64,000 nt of DNA, from assembly GCF_003641205.1 (NCBI RefSeq), contig NZ_CP032762.1, positions 1,674,001 through 1,738,000 on the forward strand, in the 5' to 3' direction. The number at the start of each line of letters is the position of its first letter. Within the stretch, counting starts at the first letter, position 1. Under the pieces are notes generated by a model that ran no database searches, was not told where the DNA came from, and was given only the letters and a program-made list of their open reading frames with translations. Position numbers and translations under genes: made by a program. The DNA is from Rhodococcus sp. P1Y. GTDB lineage: Bacteria; Actinomycetota; Actinomycetes; Mycobacteriales; Mycobacteriaceae. Below are positions 16,908 to 25,375 of the stretch, in pieces.

Positions 16908-18410
16908 ATGAAGGTCGATTCTCCGCGGGCGCACAGAACTGCCGACGACGACGCGGGGTGGACCCTGCCCGGGGTGCTCTCGCTCGCGTCCATCGTGATC
17001 GTTCTGGAGGCGCTCACGCTCAGCTACGCGATGATGGCGATTGCATTGCCTGCCATGTCGATTCACTACGGGACCACCCAGGGAGCGTGGGTTTTCGCTG
17101 CATTTCTTCTGGTAGGCGCAGTGGCTAGTCCGGTGGTCGGCAAGCTTGCCGATACACATGGCAAGCGTCGGCTCCTGATGCTGTGTGTGGGATTCGGAAT
17201 TGTGGGTTCCGTCGTGTCTGCGGTGGCTCCCACCTTTACTGTCCTCGTCGTGGGTCGGGCAATTTCCGGATTGCTCGTGGCCTCGCTTTTCCTGAGCTAT
17301 TCGTTGATCCGTGACGTATTTCCGCCCAGGACAGTCGCATTGGCGGTGAGTATCGCCACCACAGGAATGGGTTTGATCGCTATCCCGACGCCCTTTCTCG
17401 CCGGATGGCTATTGGACGGGTTTGGCTTTCGGAGCATCTTCTGGTTCCTGGCTGCAGTGCTCGCCGTCGGCGCTGTCCTGATTTTGCTCACAACTCCGGA
17501 ATCGGCAGTTAGGCTTCGTTCCACGATCGATCCCATCGGTGCAGTTCTTCTCGGCAGTGGGCTCGGAGGGGTTCTCGTCGCAGTCAGTTTCGGCTCGACG
17601 TGGGGTTGGACCGCCACCTCGACGCTGTTCTTCTTACTGGGCGGTATCGCTGCACTCGCGGCGTGGGTCGTCTCATCACGAATCATCAAAGACCCGTTGG
17701 TGGACCTCCGACTGTTTGCGCACCGGCCGGTGCTGCTGATATCCATCGCTGCTGGGTTCGTGTATGGCATCTCGGCTCTGATCTCGATCATGCTGCCGTT
17801 GATGATCATGACGCCTGACCTCGGACTGGGCTATGGGTTCGGGGCAAGCGCGGAACAGTTCGCCTTCTACGGCGCGCCGATGGGAGCTCTCGCCGTCGTC
17901 GGTGGATTGGCTGTGGGCCTGGTGGTCGGCCGGAAGCTCGTCAAACCCCGAACGATGATCATCCTCGGACTGGCGACCAGCGTAGTAGGGGCATCCGCGA
18001 TGGCCTTCTCGCACGACGGAAAGCTGCTTGTTGTCGTGCTGATCGGAGTTTTCGGACTCGGTCAGGGCATTGCGTACGCAACGATTCCCAACCTTCAGAT
18101 CGAAGCTGTGCCGCCGCAGCTCCAGGCCTCCACCGCCAGCATCGTTGCCGTCTTCCAGAGCACGTTCGCTGCATCTCTGCCAGTGATCATGTACGCCGTA
18201 CTCAATGCGAACGTCGCCTTTGCTTCCGAGGGGGCGGTCGTGTACTCCGACAACGGAATCAAGTATGCGTTCCTCTTCGCTGGGGCGTGCGCTCTGGTTG
18301 GGGTGCTTGCCTCGATCCTCATGCCGCGACGGGTGAAAAGACTCGCCGTGCCGTCGGAGCAGACCGATATCGTGGCCGCCGAACCGTCTTCTCGATCTTC
18401 GGTGTCCTAG
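16908..18410 (+). CDS. MFS transporter, DHA2-like (drug/metabolite exporter)
   Basis: The 500-residue protein is a major facilitator with about fourteen hydrophobic segments, the size of DHA2-type drug:proton antiporters. It shows the loop motif GKLADTHGKRRLLMLCVG between TM2 and TM3 and a charged C-terminal tail. It starts with ATG 16908 behind AAGGGAACCAGG and converges with the frameshifted VOC gene. It may export toxic intermediates or take up a substrate; nothing in the sequence decides. No KstR2-type box precedes it, unlike the MHS transporter. Confidence 0.83.
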   Translation: MKVDSPRAHRTADDDAGWTLPGVLSLASIVIVLEALTLSYAMMAIALPAMSIHYGTTQGAWVFAAFLLVGAVASPVVGKLADTHGKRRLLMLCVGFGIVGSVVSAVAPTFTVLVVGRAISGLLVASLFLSYSLIRDVFPPRTVALAVSIATTGMGLIAIPTPFLAGWLLDGFGFRSIFWFLAAVLAVGAVLILLTTPESAVRLRSTIDPIGAVLLGSGLGGVLVAVSFGSTWGWTATSTLFFLLGGIAALAAWVVSSRIIKDPLVDLRLFAHRPVLLISIAAGFVYGISALISIMLPLMIMTPDLGLGYGFGASAEQFAFYGAPMGALAVVGGLAVGLVVGRKLVKPRTMIILGLATSVVGASAMAFSHDGKLLVVVLIGVFGLGQGIAYATIPNLQIEAVPPQLQASTASIVAVFQSTFAASLPVIMYAVLNANVAFASEGAVVYSDNGIKYAFLFAGACALVGVLASILMPRRVKRLAVPSEQTDIVAAEPSSRSSVS

Positions 18411-18421
18411 CTTTGTCTCAT

Positions 18422-18467
18422 CCAAATCCTCGGTGGGTGGTTCGTCAGCCATCCACCGGGTATTTGG
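18422..18467. terminator. Probable bidirectional terminator hairpin
   Basis: Arms of 19 bases (18422-18440 and 18449-18467) pair imperfectly around an 8-base loop. The hairpin lies between the ends of the rightward MFS gene and the leftward VOC gene, where a shared terminator is expected. There is no clear T tract. Confidence 0.5.
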
Positions 18468-18473
18468 TGATCT

Positions 18474-19015
18474 TCAGCCAGACTGACCTGAGGTGAGTCG
18501 ATCGATCAGACGGGTCATCATGTGACGATCGGTGCGGGGGCCACCAGGGGTGTAAGCACCATACTGTGCAATTTCGGCGCCGATGTCGAGAGGACGCGTG
18601 GGCGCAACTCCTGGTATCAGTTCGTCACAGACCAACGCGTCCGGCACCAACCATGTGAGCTCGAATTCGATTCCGTCCGGGTCCGAGCCGTACAGAGCTT
18701 TGGTGGACGCGTGATTGGCGGCCCCGGACAACGCGCCATGCTCGTCGAGACGGATCTTGGCCTCGGCGAGGTCGTGTAACGTTTCGACCTCCCAAGCCAA
18801 ATGGAACAGTCCCACTGCCCCTTGTGCGGCCCCTGGGGTCGAGGCCTGGAACAATCCGAGATCGTGATCGTTCCCGGATCTGGTTCCGCGAAGAAACACC
18901 CGCCTGCGAAGTCCGGTCCGATCTGCTCGAAACCCAATACCGTGCAATAGAATTGAGCGCTTCGTGTGACGTCGGACACGAACAGAACTGCGTGGTTCAG
19001 ACTACGAACGGCCAC
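18474..19015 (-). pseudogene. Frameshifted VOC family (extradiol dioxygenase-like) gene
   Basis: The reading frame is split. The N-terminal part, starting at GTG 19015 behind GAGGGAG, reads LNHAVLFVSDVTRSAQFYC and continues to IGPDFAGG. The rest, beginning RVFLRGTRSGNDHDLGLFQ and continuing AVGLFHLAWEVETLHDLAEA, is in another frame. The switch occurs at a run of three C (18899-18901 on the + strand), where one more base would restore a normal VOC protein of about 180 residues. The C-terminal metal-type glutamate (DGIEFELTW) is intact. Either a real one-base deletion has inactivated the gene or the assembly lost a homopolymer base. Confidence 0.72.
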
Positions 19016-19187
19016 AGCGAACTCCCTCTTCGAATGAACGGCCAGTGACCACCTCCGCACTCGGAGACGTACGCGTGCGTATCCTCGCAGCGCCGCGCGA
19101 ACGTACGTGGTTCTCTCGCCCGGCGGTGGGCGTCATCCCGTCTGGCGGAATGCGGGACTCGAGCGGGCCAACGAAATCGACACTGAT

Positions 19188-19610
19188 TCACATCGCCTCG
19201 AGCACGAAGCCGTTCTCGTGTGGGTTCAGCGGCAGGAGCGTGACGCCGTCTGCTACGTCGGCGGCAGTGATGTCGTCGATCAAGCCGCGCAGTCCGGTTC
19301 GAGTACCCACATACCGGACCGATCCGGAACGGGAGGGCGAAGTGAATTCCGAGGCTTCCCTGCGTGCTGTTCGGGCGTCGTCTGCAACGTGATACAGAAT
19401 GTCGAGGAACACTGCTGGACGTGTGCCTTCGCTCGACGCATGTGCTCGAATCCGTGCCGTTGCGGCTTGTGCTTCCTGCAGGTCCGAGGCGGCAATTCTG
19501 ATTACGTCCTGTGAACGTTCGGAGGTCGACTCCTGGCCGGGGCGCAGTTCCGCCCAATGTCCTCCGGATATCCGGGCAAGCCGACGCTCTCGTACGCTCA
19601 TGTTCATCAT
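19188..19610 (-). pseudogene. C-terminal fragment of a luciferase-like monooxygenase
   Basis: This 140-codon frame resembles only the C-terminal third of NtaA/LLM-type FMN monooxygenases: SERSQDVIRIAASDLQEAQAA, then SVRYVGTRTGLRGLID, then GVTLLPLNP. The N-terminal flavin-binding barrel half is absent, and the frame ends earlier than the family's usual C-terminal tail. It lies next to the frameshifted VOC gene, so both appear to be decaying remains of one catabolic unit. An ATG with a weak upstream GAGG exists at 19610, so some expression cannot be excluded. Confidence 0.55.
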
Positions 19611-19633
19611 CCTCGAATAGTTGTCCGTGTCAG

Positions 19634-19656
19634 TGGTGAATTGGTGAATTGGTGAA
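19634..19656. repeat. Short tandem repeat (8-bp unit)
   Basis: The unit TGGTGAAT is repeated 2.9 times without change. It lies in the 80-base gap between the SDR stop and the luciferase-like fragment. It could be a slippage site; no function is evident. Confidence 0.6.
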
Positions 19657-19690
19657 GGGAGGCATTACGCATTGCCCTGCGCCATTGCCG

Positions 19691-20491
19691 TCAACGAACG
19701 GTCGACCCGGCGTCGACGGGCAAGAGCACTCCGGTGACGTACCGGGCTGCATCGGAGATGAGATAGCTCAGCGCGCCGAACACATCGGCTGGCTCGATCC
19801 GATCGACGGGGAGACTGTTGGTGAATATGCCGGCGAGATCCGGTCGTTCTTCCAGTAGCCGCGGCAATACGGACGAGTGTCCCTGTGGGGTGTCGACGCC
19901 GGTCGGGAGTATCGCATTCACGCGAATATTCATGTTGGACAGTTCGAGTGCGAGCGATCGACACATGCCCACGAGCGCGTGTTTGGAGACTGTGTATGGC
20001 AAGTAGAAGGGTAGGCCGACGACGCTACCGCTGGATCCGATCATCACGATGCTGCCACCGCCGCGCCGCACTAGATGGGGGATGGCGGCGGCGCACGTGT
20101 TCCAGACCCCGCCGACGTTGATATCCATGGTGGTCTTCCAGATGTCCGCGGTCACCTCGTCGTACGTCTGTACCGAGCACACCGACGCATTCGCCACTAC
20201 GACGTCGAGGCCGCCGAACTCGAGGACTGCGGAATCGACCACGGTTCGTAGGCCGTGCGCGTCGCGAACATCGCATACGGCCGCGTGGATTCTTCCGCCG
20301 AGTTGCTCGACGAGGCGCACGGTCTCGTCGAGGCCCGCTTCGTCTCCCATCCGATACGGTACGAAGTCGATCTGACGGCAGATATCGACAGCGATGATGT
20401 CCGCTCCCCGCGCGGCAAGCGACAGTGCGTGATGCCTTCCCTGACTCTGTGCTGCTCCGGTGATCAGCGCGACCTTGCCCGACAGATCCAT
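19691..20491 (-). CDS. Mycofactocin-coupled SDR family oxidoreductase
   Basis: The 266-residue short-chain dehydrogenase carries the cofactor motif TGAAQSQGRHHA and the extra segment ADIIAVDICRQIDFVPY with a following 15-20-residue insertion. This insertion is the hallmark of the mycofactocin-associated SDR subfamily, in which NAD is bound tightly and re-oxidised through the redox peptide mycofactocin. The catalytic residues are in IGSSGSVVG (Ser) and YTVSKHA (Tyr/Lys). It starts at ATG 20491, divergent from the KshB-like reductase. It probably oxidises an alcohol on a steroid or terpenoid. Mycofactocin biosynthesis genes are not in this window. Confidence 0.86.
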   Translation of the reverse strand: MDLSGKVALITGAAQSQGRHHALSLAARGADIIAVDICRQIDFVPYRMGDEAGLDETVRLVEQLGGRIHAAVCDVRDAHGLRTVVDSAVLEFGGLDVVVANASVCSVQTYDEVTADIWKTTMDINVGGVWNTCAAAIPHLVRRGGGSIVMIGSSGSVVGLPFYLPYTVSKHALVGMCRSLALELSNMNIRVNAILPTGVDTPQGHSSVLPRLLEERPDLAGIFTNSLPVDRIEPADVFGALSYLISDAARYVTGVLLPVDAGSTVR

Positions 20492-20715
20492 CCATGCTCC
20501 GTCCGAAATCCGATTACTATCTACTGCAACACATTAGACCCGAATTCGCTTTCGGCCATCCATGTGAAGAAGCTTCCCGTCCAGTGGGATCGGTGCGATT
20601 ATCGCCTCTGACGAGGCGATATGGTGCGATCGACAGCGCTTGTTTTCCGGACATACAGGGGTACCTTCCACATGTACGATCATCTCGGCTCGGCCTCCCC
20701 ATCGGAGGTGCAGCG

Positions 20716-21762
20716 GTGAATCCGTCGTCGGAACATCTTCCACGGAAGGTTCGAGTCGTCGGATTGGTCGAGGAGACTTACGATGCTCGATCTGTCCTCG
20801 TCGAGCCCCTGGCTGATTTCGCGCACGAGTTCGGCTACACGCCAGGCCAATTCATCACCGTTCGGGTCCCGGATCATGGCCGTGGGGCGGCGCGCTGCTA
20901 CTCGCTGTCGAGTTCCCCTCTGGTCGATTCGACCCTGAAGTTCACGGTCAAGCGCGTACACGACGGGCATGGGTCGAACTGGCTCTGCGGCGATCTGTCG
21001 ATCGGTGACGAACTCGAGGTTCTGCCCCCCGCAGGGGTCTTCACGGTGCACTCTCTTGATCAGTCGGTGGTGCTGGTCGCAGGCGGCAGCGGGGTCACCC
21101 CGATCATCTCCATCGCCAAGACCGTACTTTTCGGCGGTACGGGCAGCGTATTCATCGTGTATGCCAACCGCGACGAGAAGTCCGTCATTTTTGCTGCGGA
21201 ACTCCGTGAGCTGACCGAGAAGTTCGCCGATCGGCTCACGGTGGTCCACGTGCTCGAGTCGGTGCAGGGATACCCCACGTTCGACGGTCTCCGCGATCTG
21301 ATTGCGCCGTTCGCGGATCGCACCATGTACGTGTGCGGACCTGTGCCGTTGATGGATCTTTCGCGTTCGGTGTTCTCGGCCTTGGGCGTCGATCATTCGC
21401 GTGTGCACGTCGAACGTTTCGTGTCCCTCAGCTCGAACCCGTTCGAGACTGCCACCGCAACCGTGAACCCATCACAGGACGGTTCGGTCGGCGCCGTGTC
21501 CGTCCAGGTGAGTATCGATGGCGATCAGAAGACAGTCACGTGGCCCAGATCCAAGCGTCTGCTGGACGCCTTGCTCGACGCCGGCATCGACGCTCCCTAT
21601 TCGTGCAGGGAGGGCGCTTGTAGCGCGTGCGTGTGTGCGCTCACCTCGGGCAAGGTCGAATTGGCCCACAATGAAGTACTCGAGCAACAGGACATCGACG
21701 ACGGCTACATCCTGGCCTGCCAGGCGGAAGCCGTCAGCGACGACATCGCCATCGAGTACTGA
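20716..21762 (+). CDS. Ferredoxin reductase of a Rieske oxygenase (KshB-like)
   Basis: The 348-residue protein has three parts: an FAD domain with the flavin motif RCYSLSS (residues 60-66), an NAD domain with GGSGVTPIISI, and a C-terminal plant-type [2Fe-2S] domain with C297, C302, C305 and C335 (CREGACSACVC ... LACQ). This is the layout of KshB, the reductase of 3-ketosteroid 9alpha-hydroxylase. The GTG at 20716 has GGAGGTG five bases upstream; the frame is open further but lacks a site. It is a likely electron donor for the KshA-like oxygenase at 48.5 kb. Other Rieske oxygenases could also use it. Confidence 0.85.
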   Translation: MNPSSEHLPRKVRVVGLVEETYDARSVLVEPLADFAHEFGYTPGQFITVRVPDHGRGAARCYSLSSSPLVDSTLKFTVKRVHDGHGSNWLCGDLSIGDELEVLPPAGVFTVHSLDQSVVLVAGGSGVTPIISIAKTVLFGGTGSVFIVYANRDEKSVIFAAELRELTEKFADRLTVVHVLESVQGYPTFDGLRDLIAPFADRTMYVCGPVPLMDLSRSVFSALGVDHSRVHVERFVSLSSNPFETATATVNPSQDGSVGAVSVQVSIDGDQKTVTWPRSKRLLDALLDAGIDAPYSCREGACSACVCALTSGKVELAHNEVLEQQDIDDGYILACQAEAVSDDIAIEY

Positions 21763-21816
21763 CGACAAAAGCTAGTGCACTGAAGTTCGTGAAGTACCGA
21801 GTCGAGGAGTCCGTCA

Positions 21817-22674
21817 GTGAGTTCCGAATCCGCTCGTATTGCAGTCGTCACCGGTGCCAGCCGTGGTGCGGGGAAGGGGATCGCGCTGGCGCTGGGGTCG
21901 ACCGGCGCGACCGTGTACGTGACGGGTCGAACCTCGGCCGAGGGCGACTCTGCGCTACCCGGCTCGGTGTTCGCCACAGCCCAGGAGATATCCGACCGTG
22001 GAGGGGTTGGAATTCCCGTCGTGGTCGATCACTCGGTCGACGGGCAGGTCGAGTCACTGTTCGAACGAGTAGGTGCCGAAAGCGGCGCTGTGGATATCCT
22101 GGTCAACAATGCATTCGCGGTTCCGGACGCTCTCGCCACAGAGGGACCGTTCTGGAAGAAGCCTCTGTCGCTACTCGACTTGTTCGATGTCGGAATGCGT
22201 TCGAGTTACATTTCGAGTTACTACGCCGCTCCGTTGATGCGACGCGGTTCATTGGTGGTCAACACCTCCAGCTTCGGTGGTAGCTGCTATATGCACGGGC
22301 CCGCGTACGGCGCTGGCAAGGCTGCCGTGGACAAGATGGCCCACGACATGGCGGTCGACTTCCGCCCGTTCGACGTTGCCGTCATCTCGATCTGGATGGG
22401 CTTGTTGAAAACCGAACGCACCCTGGCCGGTCTCGCCGAGGCCCCGGACTCGTATGCGGAGTTGGTGGCAACTGCCGAGTCTCCTGAGTTCACCGGGCGG
22501 GTGATCGATGCGCTCTGGCGCGATCGAAATCTGATGCACCGAAGTGGCAGTGTGCTCATCGGTGCCGAAATCGCCGCTGAAATGGGCATACTCGATGTCG
22601 ACGGACGGCAGCCGCCGTCCCATCGAGAGTTTCTGGGTGACCCGCCGACGTACAGCGCGGCGGTCATAAGTTGA
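21817..22674 (+). CDS. SDR family oxidoreductase
   Basis: This 285-residue SDR has TGASRGAGKGIA for cofactor binding, LVNNAF in place of the usual NNAG, and the catalytic Ser and Tyr/Lys in NTSSFGG and YGAGKAA. It resembles the DHRS1-like SDR subgroup. It starts at GTG 21817 behind GAGGAGT, 54 bases after the reductase gene, and is followed at 45 bases by a SnoaL-like gene, so the three are probably an operon. The substrate is not known; a hydroxysteroid is plausible from context. Confidence 0.8.
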   Translation: MSSESARIAVVTGASRGAGKGIALALGSTGATVYVTGRTSAEGDSALPGSVFATAQEISDRGGVGIPVVVDHSVDGQVESLFERVGAESGAVDILVNNAFAVPDALATEGPFWKKPLSLLDLFDVGMRSSYISSYYAAPLMRRGSLVVNTSSFGGSCYMHGPAYGAGKAAVDKMAHDMAVDFRPFDVAVISIWMGLLKTERTLAGLAEAPDSYAELVATAESPEFTGRVIDALWRDRNLMHRSGSVLIGAEIAAEMGILDVDGRQPPSHREFLGDPPTYSAAVIS

Positions 22675-22719
22675 CCCGCGGCAGACGGTCGTCCGGTCTG
22701 CCCGACCGAAAGGCGCGAC

Positions 22720-23223
22720 ATGACAGCACGTTCCGTAGAGCAGCGTCTGAACGACATCGAGCGAATCGATGCCATCAAGGCGCTGAAGCATCGGTACCTT
22801 CGTGCGTGCGACGCGAAGGACCCCGTCGCGTTCCGCGCGTGTTTCATCGACCGTGGCGCGGTGATGGACTACGGGGAACTCGGCAAGTACGAGGACGCAG
22901 ATCCGATCGTCGAGATATTTCGAAATGTGGCCCTGCACAAAGTCGCTGGCGCCTACGTGGTGTTGGACATGCACCATGCGTTCCACTCCGACATCACACT
23001 TACCGGAGCCGGCGAGGCTACGGGAAAGTGGACCCTCGCATTCCGCCAGCTCGATCTGTCTGCACGCACGGAGACCGTGGCGTCGATGGAGTACGAGGAC
23101 GAATACGTCGTAGAGGACGGCACGTGGAAGATTTCGTCCTGCCGTGCGATCCCTCTGTGGTCGATGAGACGGCCGCTCGGCGACGGGGTCGAGGTCGTTC
23201 CCGGATGGGGTTTGTCGCCATGA
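22720..23223 (+). CDS. SnoaL-like/NTF2-fold protein
   Basis: The 167-residue protein has the NTF2-like SnoaL fold pattern: IERIDAIKALKHRYLRACDAKD near the N-terminus and YEDEYVVEDGTWKISSCRAI near the end. It is a relative of the SnoaL-like protein at 13088. It starts at ATG 22720 after a GAAAGG-type site. Such proteins act as small isomerases, hydratases or dehydratases; no active-site residues can be named here. It ends about 20 bases before the large palindrome that precedes the thiolase gene. Confidence 0.75.
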   Translation: MTARSVEQRLNDIERIDAIKALKHRYLRACDAKDPVAFRACFIDRGAVMDYGELGKYEDADPIVEIFRNVALHKVAGAYVVLDMHHAFHSDITLTGAGEATGKWTLAFRQLDLSARTETVASMEYEDEYVVEDGTWKISSCRAIPLWSMRRPLGDGVEVVPGWGLSP

Positions 23224-23243
23224 TCGTGTGATCCTCGAACCCT

Positions 23244-23301
23244 CGAAGCCGATAGCTCACCATACCAAGCAATCGCTTGCTATGGTGAGTTATCGGCTTC
23301 G
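23244..23301. repeat. 58-bp near-perfect inverted repeat around KstR2-type operator 3
   Basis: Two 27-base arms (23244-23270 and 23275-23301) match at 25 of 27 positions around a 4-base centre (AATC). The left arm begins CGAAGCCGATA and the right arm ends TATCGGCTTCG. The KstR2-type box is at its centre. The element could form a very stable hairpin or cruciform, much longer than a TetR-dimer site needs. The other six boxes lack comparable arms. Confidence 0.85.
23264..23281. promoter_or_regulatory. KstR2-type operator, site 3
   Basis: ACCAAGCAATCGCTTGCT is an 18-bp imperfect palindrome. Its inner AGCAATCGCTTGCT fits the KstR2 core with one mismatch. It lies 57 bases before the thiolase start and could also serve the kstR2-like gene downstream. 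Confidence 0.75.
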
Positions 23302-23338
23302 TCGCGTTCGACGAGCCCCGAAGTCAGGAGACTTACCG

Positions 23339-24550
23339 ATGCCGGAAGCAGTGATCGTCGCAGCAGCTCGATCGCCCATCGGGCGCGCCAAGAAGGGCTC
23401 ACTGCGCGAACTGCGTGGTGACGACCTGGGTGCGACGATCGTCAGGGCGGCACTGGACAAGGTGCCCGAACTGGACCCTTCGGAGCTGACCGACATGATG
23501 GTCGGATGCGCTCAACCCGCTGGCGAGCAAGGATATGGACTCGCGCGGGCTATGGCCGTACTGCTCGGCTTGGATGCCCTACCTGGGACAACCGTCCAGA
23601 GGTACTGCGCGTCGAGCCTGCAGACAACACGCATGGCATTTCACGCCATCAAAGCCGGTGAGGGTCACGCGTTCGTATCTGCCGGTGTGGAGATGGTCTC
23701 GCGCTTCACGCAGGGCAAGTCCGACTACATGCCCGGTTCGAAGAACCCCATTTTCGACTTGGCTGATACTCGCGCAACCGACGTCGCTGGGCCCTCGTGG
23801 ACGGATCCGCGTGCCGAAGGACTGATGCCGAGCCTCTACATGTCGATGGGACTGACCGCCGAGAACGTTGCCTCCGGGTGGAACGTGAGCCGCCGCGACC
23901 AGGACGAGTTCGCCGCGTTGAGCCAGAACCGCGCCGAGGCGGCTCGCGCCGCTGGGTTCTTCGATCGTGAGATCACGCCGGTGACCACTCCGGACGGAAC
24001 GGTAGTCACCGCAGATGACAGTCCACGGGCTGGCGTAACTGCGCAGGCGCTGGGCGAACTGAAGCCGGTCTTCCTGCCCGACGGTTCGGTCACCGCAGGC
24101 AACTGCTGCCCGATGAACGACGGAGCTGCAGCGTTGGTGATCATGTCCGACGATCGCGCTCGAGAGTTGGGTCTGACGCCGCTGGCGCGAATCGTGTCCA
24201 CCGCGGTGTCTGCGCTCTCTCCCGAGGTGATGGGAATGAGTCCCGTCGAGGCCACGCGTCGCGCGGTATCCGCCGCAGGTATGACCGTCGACGACATCGA
24301 TCTTGTCGAACTCAACGAGGCATTCGCTGCCCAGGTCGTCCCTACCGTCCGTGAGCTCGGCCTCGACTACGAGAAGGTCAACGTGCACGGCGGTGCCATT
24401 GCGCTCGGTCATCCCTACGGAATGACCGGCGCTCGCATGACCGCGACTCTTCTCAACGCCTTGCAGTGGAACGACAAAGAGTTCGGTGTGGAGACCATGT
24501 GCGCTGCAGGCGGTCAAGGAATGGCGATGGTTGTCCAACGCCTTGCGTAG
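23339..24550 (+). CDS. Acetyl-CoA C-acyltransferase (thiolase)
   Basis: The 403-residue thiolase has the nucleophile in VQRYCASS (C90), the segment LNEAFAAQ, the histidine in GGAIALGHPYG and the second cysteine in CAAGGQG. It cleaves a 3-ketoacyl-CoA to release acetyl- or propionyl-CoA. The ATG at 23339 is chosen because AGGAG precedes it; the longer open frame starts inside the palindrome. It differs from the FadA6-like thiolase at 32137, so the cluster has two. It is followed after a 150-base gap by the KstR2-like gene. Its position behind operator 3 points to a role in steroid side-chain or ring degradation. Confidence 0.88.
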   Translation: MPEAVIVAAARSPIGRAKKGSLRELRGDDLGATIVRAALDKVPELDPSELTDMMVGCAQPAGEQGYGLARAMAVLLGLDALPGTTVQRYCASSLQTTRMAFHAIKAGEGHAFVSAGVEMVSRFTQGKSDYMPGSKNPIFDLADTRATDVAGPSWTDPRAEGLMPSLYMSMGLTAENVASGWNVSRRDQDEFAALSQNRAEAARAAGFFDREITPVTTPDGTVVTADDSPRAGVTAQALGELKPVFLPDGSVTAGNCCPMNDGAAALVIMSDDRARELGLTPLARIVSTAVSALSPEVMGMSPVEATRRAVSAAGMTVDDIDLVELNEAFAAQVVPTVRELGLDYEKVNVHGGAIALGHPYGMTGARMTATLLNALQWNDKEFGVETMCAAGGQGMAMVVQRLA

Positions 24551-24561
24551 TCGTATTGCGG

Positions 24562-24585
24562 CCCGGCCGAGGTGTCTCGGTCGGG
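24562..24585 (+). terminator. Possible terminator hairpin after the thiolase gene
   Basis: Ten-base arms CCCGGCCGAG and CTCGGTCGGG pair at nine of ten positions around a 4-base loop, starting 11 bases after the thiolase stop. No T tract follows, so it may only attenuate read-through into the regulator gene. Confidence 0.45.
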
Positions 24586-24700
24586 TACCGCTGTACGTTA
24601 CCGATGGTAAGAACGCCAACTATCGTGACGGCGGCCCGTTACCGAGTTGCTGACCGAAGCCGAGTCGGGTAGACCGGCGAGATCGGAGAAGGGGAAGTCC

Positions 24701-25345
24701 ATGGGTTCGACCAGTGTGGGAGGTGCCGAGAGCCGGCGCAAGGCGAGCGCGACGTCGACCAGACGGACTGAGCTTCTCGCGATCGCGGCTCGGTTGTTCG
24801 CGCGGCGCGGCTACTCGCAGACCACCGTCCGGGACATCGCGGACGAGGCGGGGATCCTGTCGGGAAGTCTCTACCATCACTTCGATTCCAAGGAAGCGAT
24901 GCTGACCGAGATTCTCCGCCAGTTCATGGACGATCTCCGTACCCAATTTGCCGTCATCGTGGAGGAAAGCACCTCGCCGCAAGAAGCCCTCGAGGGTCTC
25001 ATTCGCGATACATTCGCACGCATCGATGCGACACCGGACGAGGTGGCGCTCTACCAGAACGAGGCCGGTCTCTTCATGACCGCATCGGAATTCGGATTCG
25101 TCGCCGACGCCAGTATCGAAATCGCGACGGTATGGCGTGGTGTTCTGGACTCCGGCCGCGAATCGGGGGACTTCCGTCCTGATCTCGACACGGGCCTGGT
25201 GTACCGCTTCATTCGCGACGCTGTGTGGTCGACGGTCCGCTGGTATCAGCCGGGTGGCCGGTTGCACCACGAGGCGGTGGCCGACCAGTACATCTCGATG
25301 CTGCGGTCGGGGCTACTCGTCAGTCCTGCCAGCAGAAGTGAGTGA
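24701..25345 (+). CDS. kstR2: TetR-family repressor, KstR2-like
   Basis: The 214-residue protein has a TetR helix-turn-helix (about residues 20-65) with LFARRGYSQTTVRDIAD and GILSGSLYHHFDSKEAML. Its C-terminal signature DTGLVYRFIRD and VRWYQPGG I recall almost unchanged in mycobacterial KstR2. KstR2 represses steroid ring C/D genes and is released by HIP-CoA. The start ATG 24701 follows AAGGGGAAG. Seven 18-bp boxes in this window contain the KstR2 core, and the HIP pathway genes lie around it, so the assignment is strong. No box lies directly before it; it may be transcribed from the thiolase operator 3. It converges with a VOC gene. Confidence 0.85.
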   Translation: MGSTSVGGAESRRKASATSTRRTELLAIAARLFARRGYSQTTVRDIADEAGILSGSLYHHFDSKEAMLTEILRQFMDDLRTQFAVIVEESTSPQEALEGLIRDTFARIDATPDEVALYQNEAGLFMTASEFGFVADASIEIATVWRGVLDSGRESGDFRPDLDTGLVYRFIRDAVWSTVRWYQPGGRLHHEAVADQYISMLRSGLLVSPASRSE

Positions 25346-25375
25346 TCTTTCGAGAAGACCGACCTGTGGTCTCGA

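Noticed and set aside
20630..20650. GCGCTTGTTTT sequence resembling half of a KstR2 box before the KshB-like gene
   Set aside because: Only one half-site matches and the other half is absent, so it was not counted among the operators.
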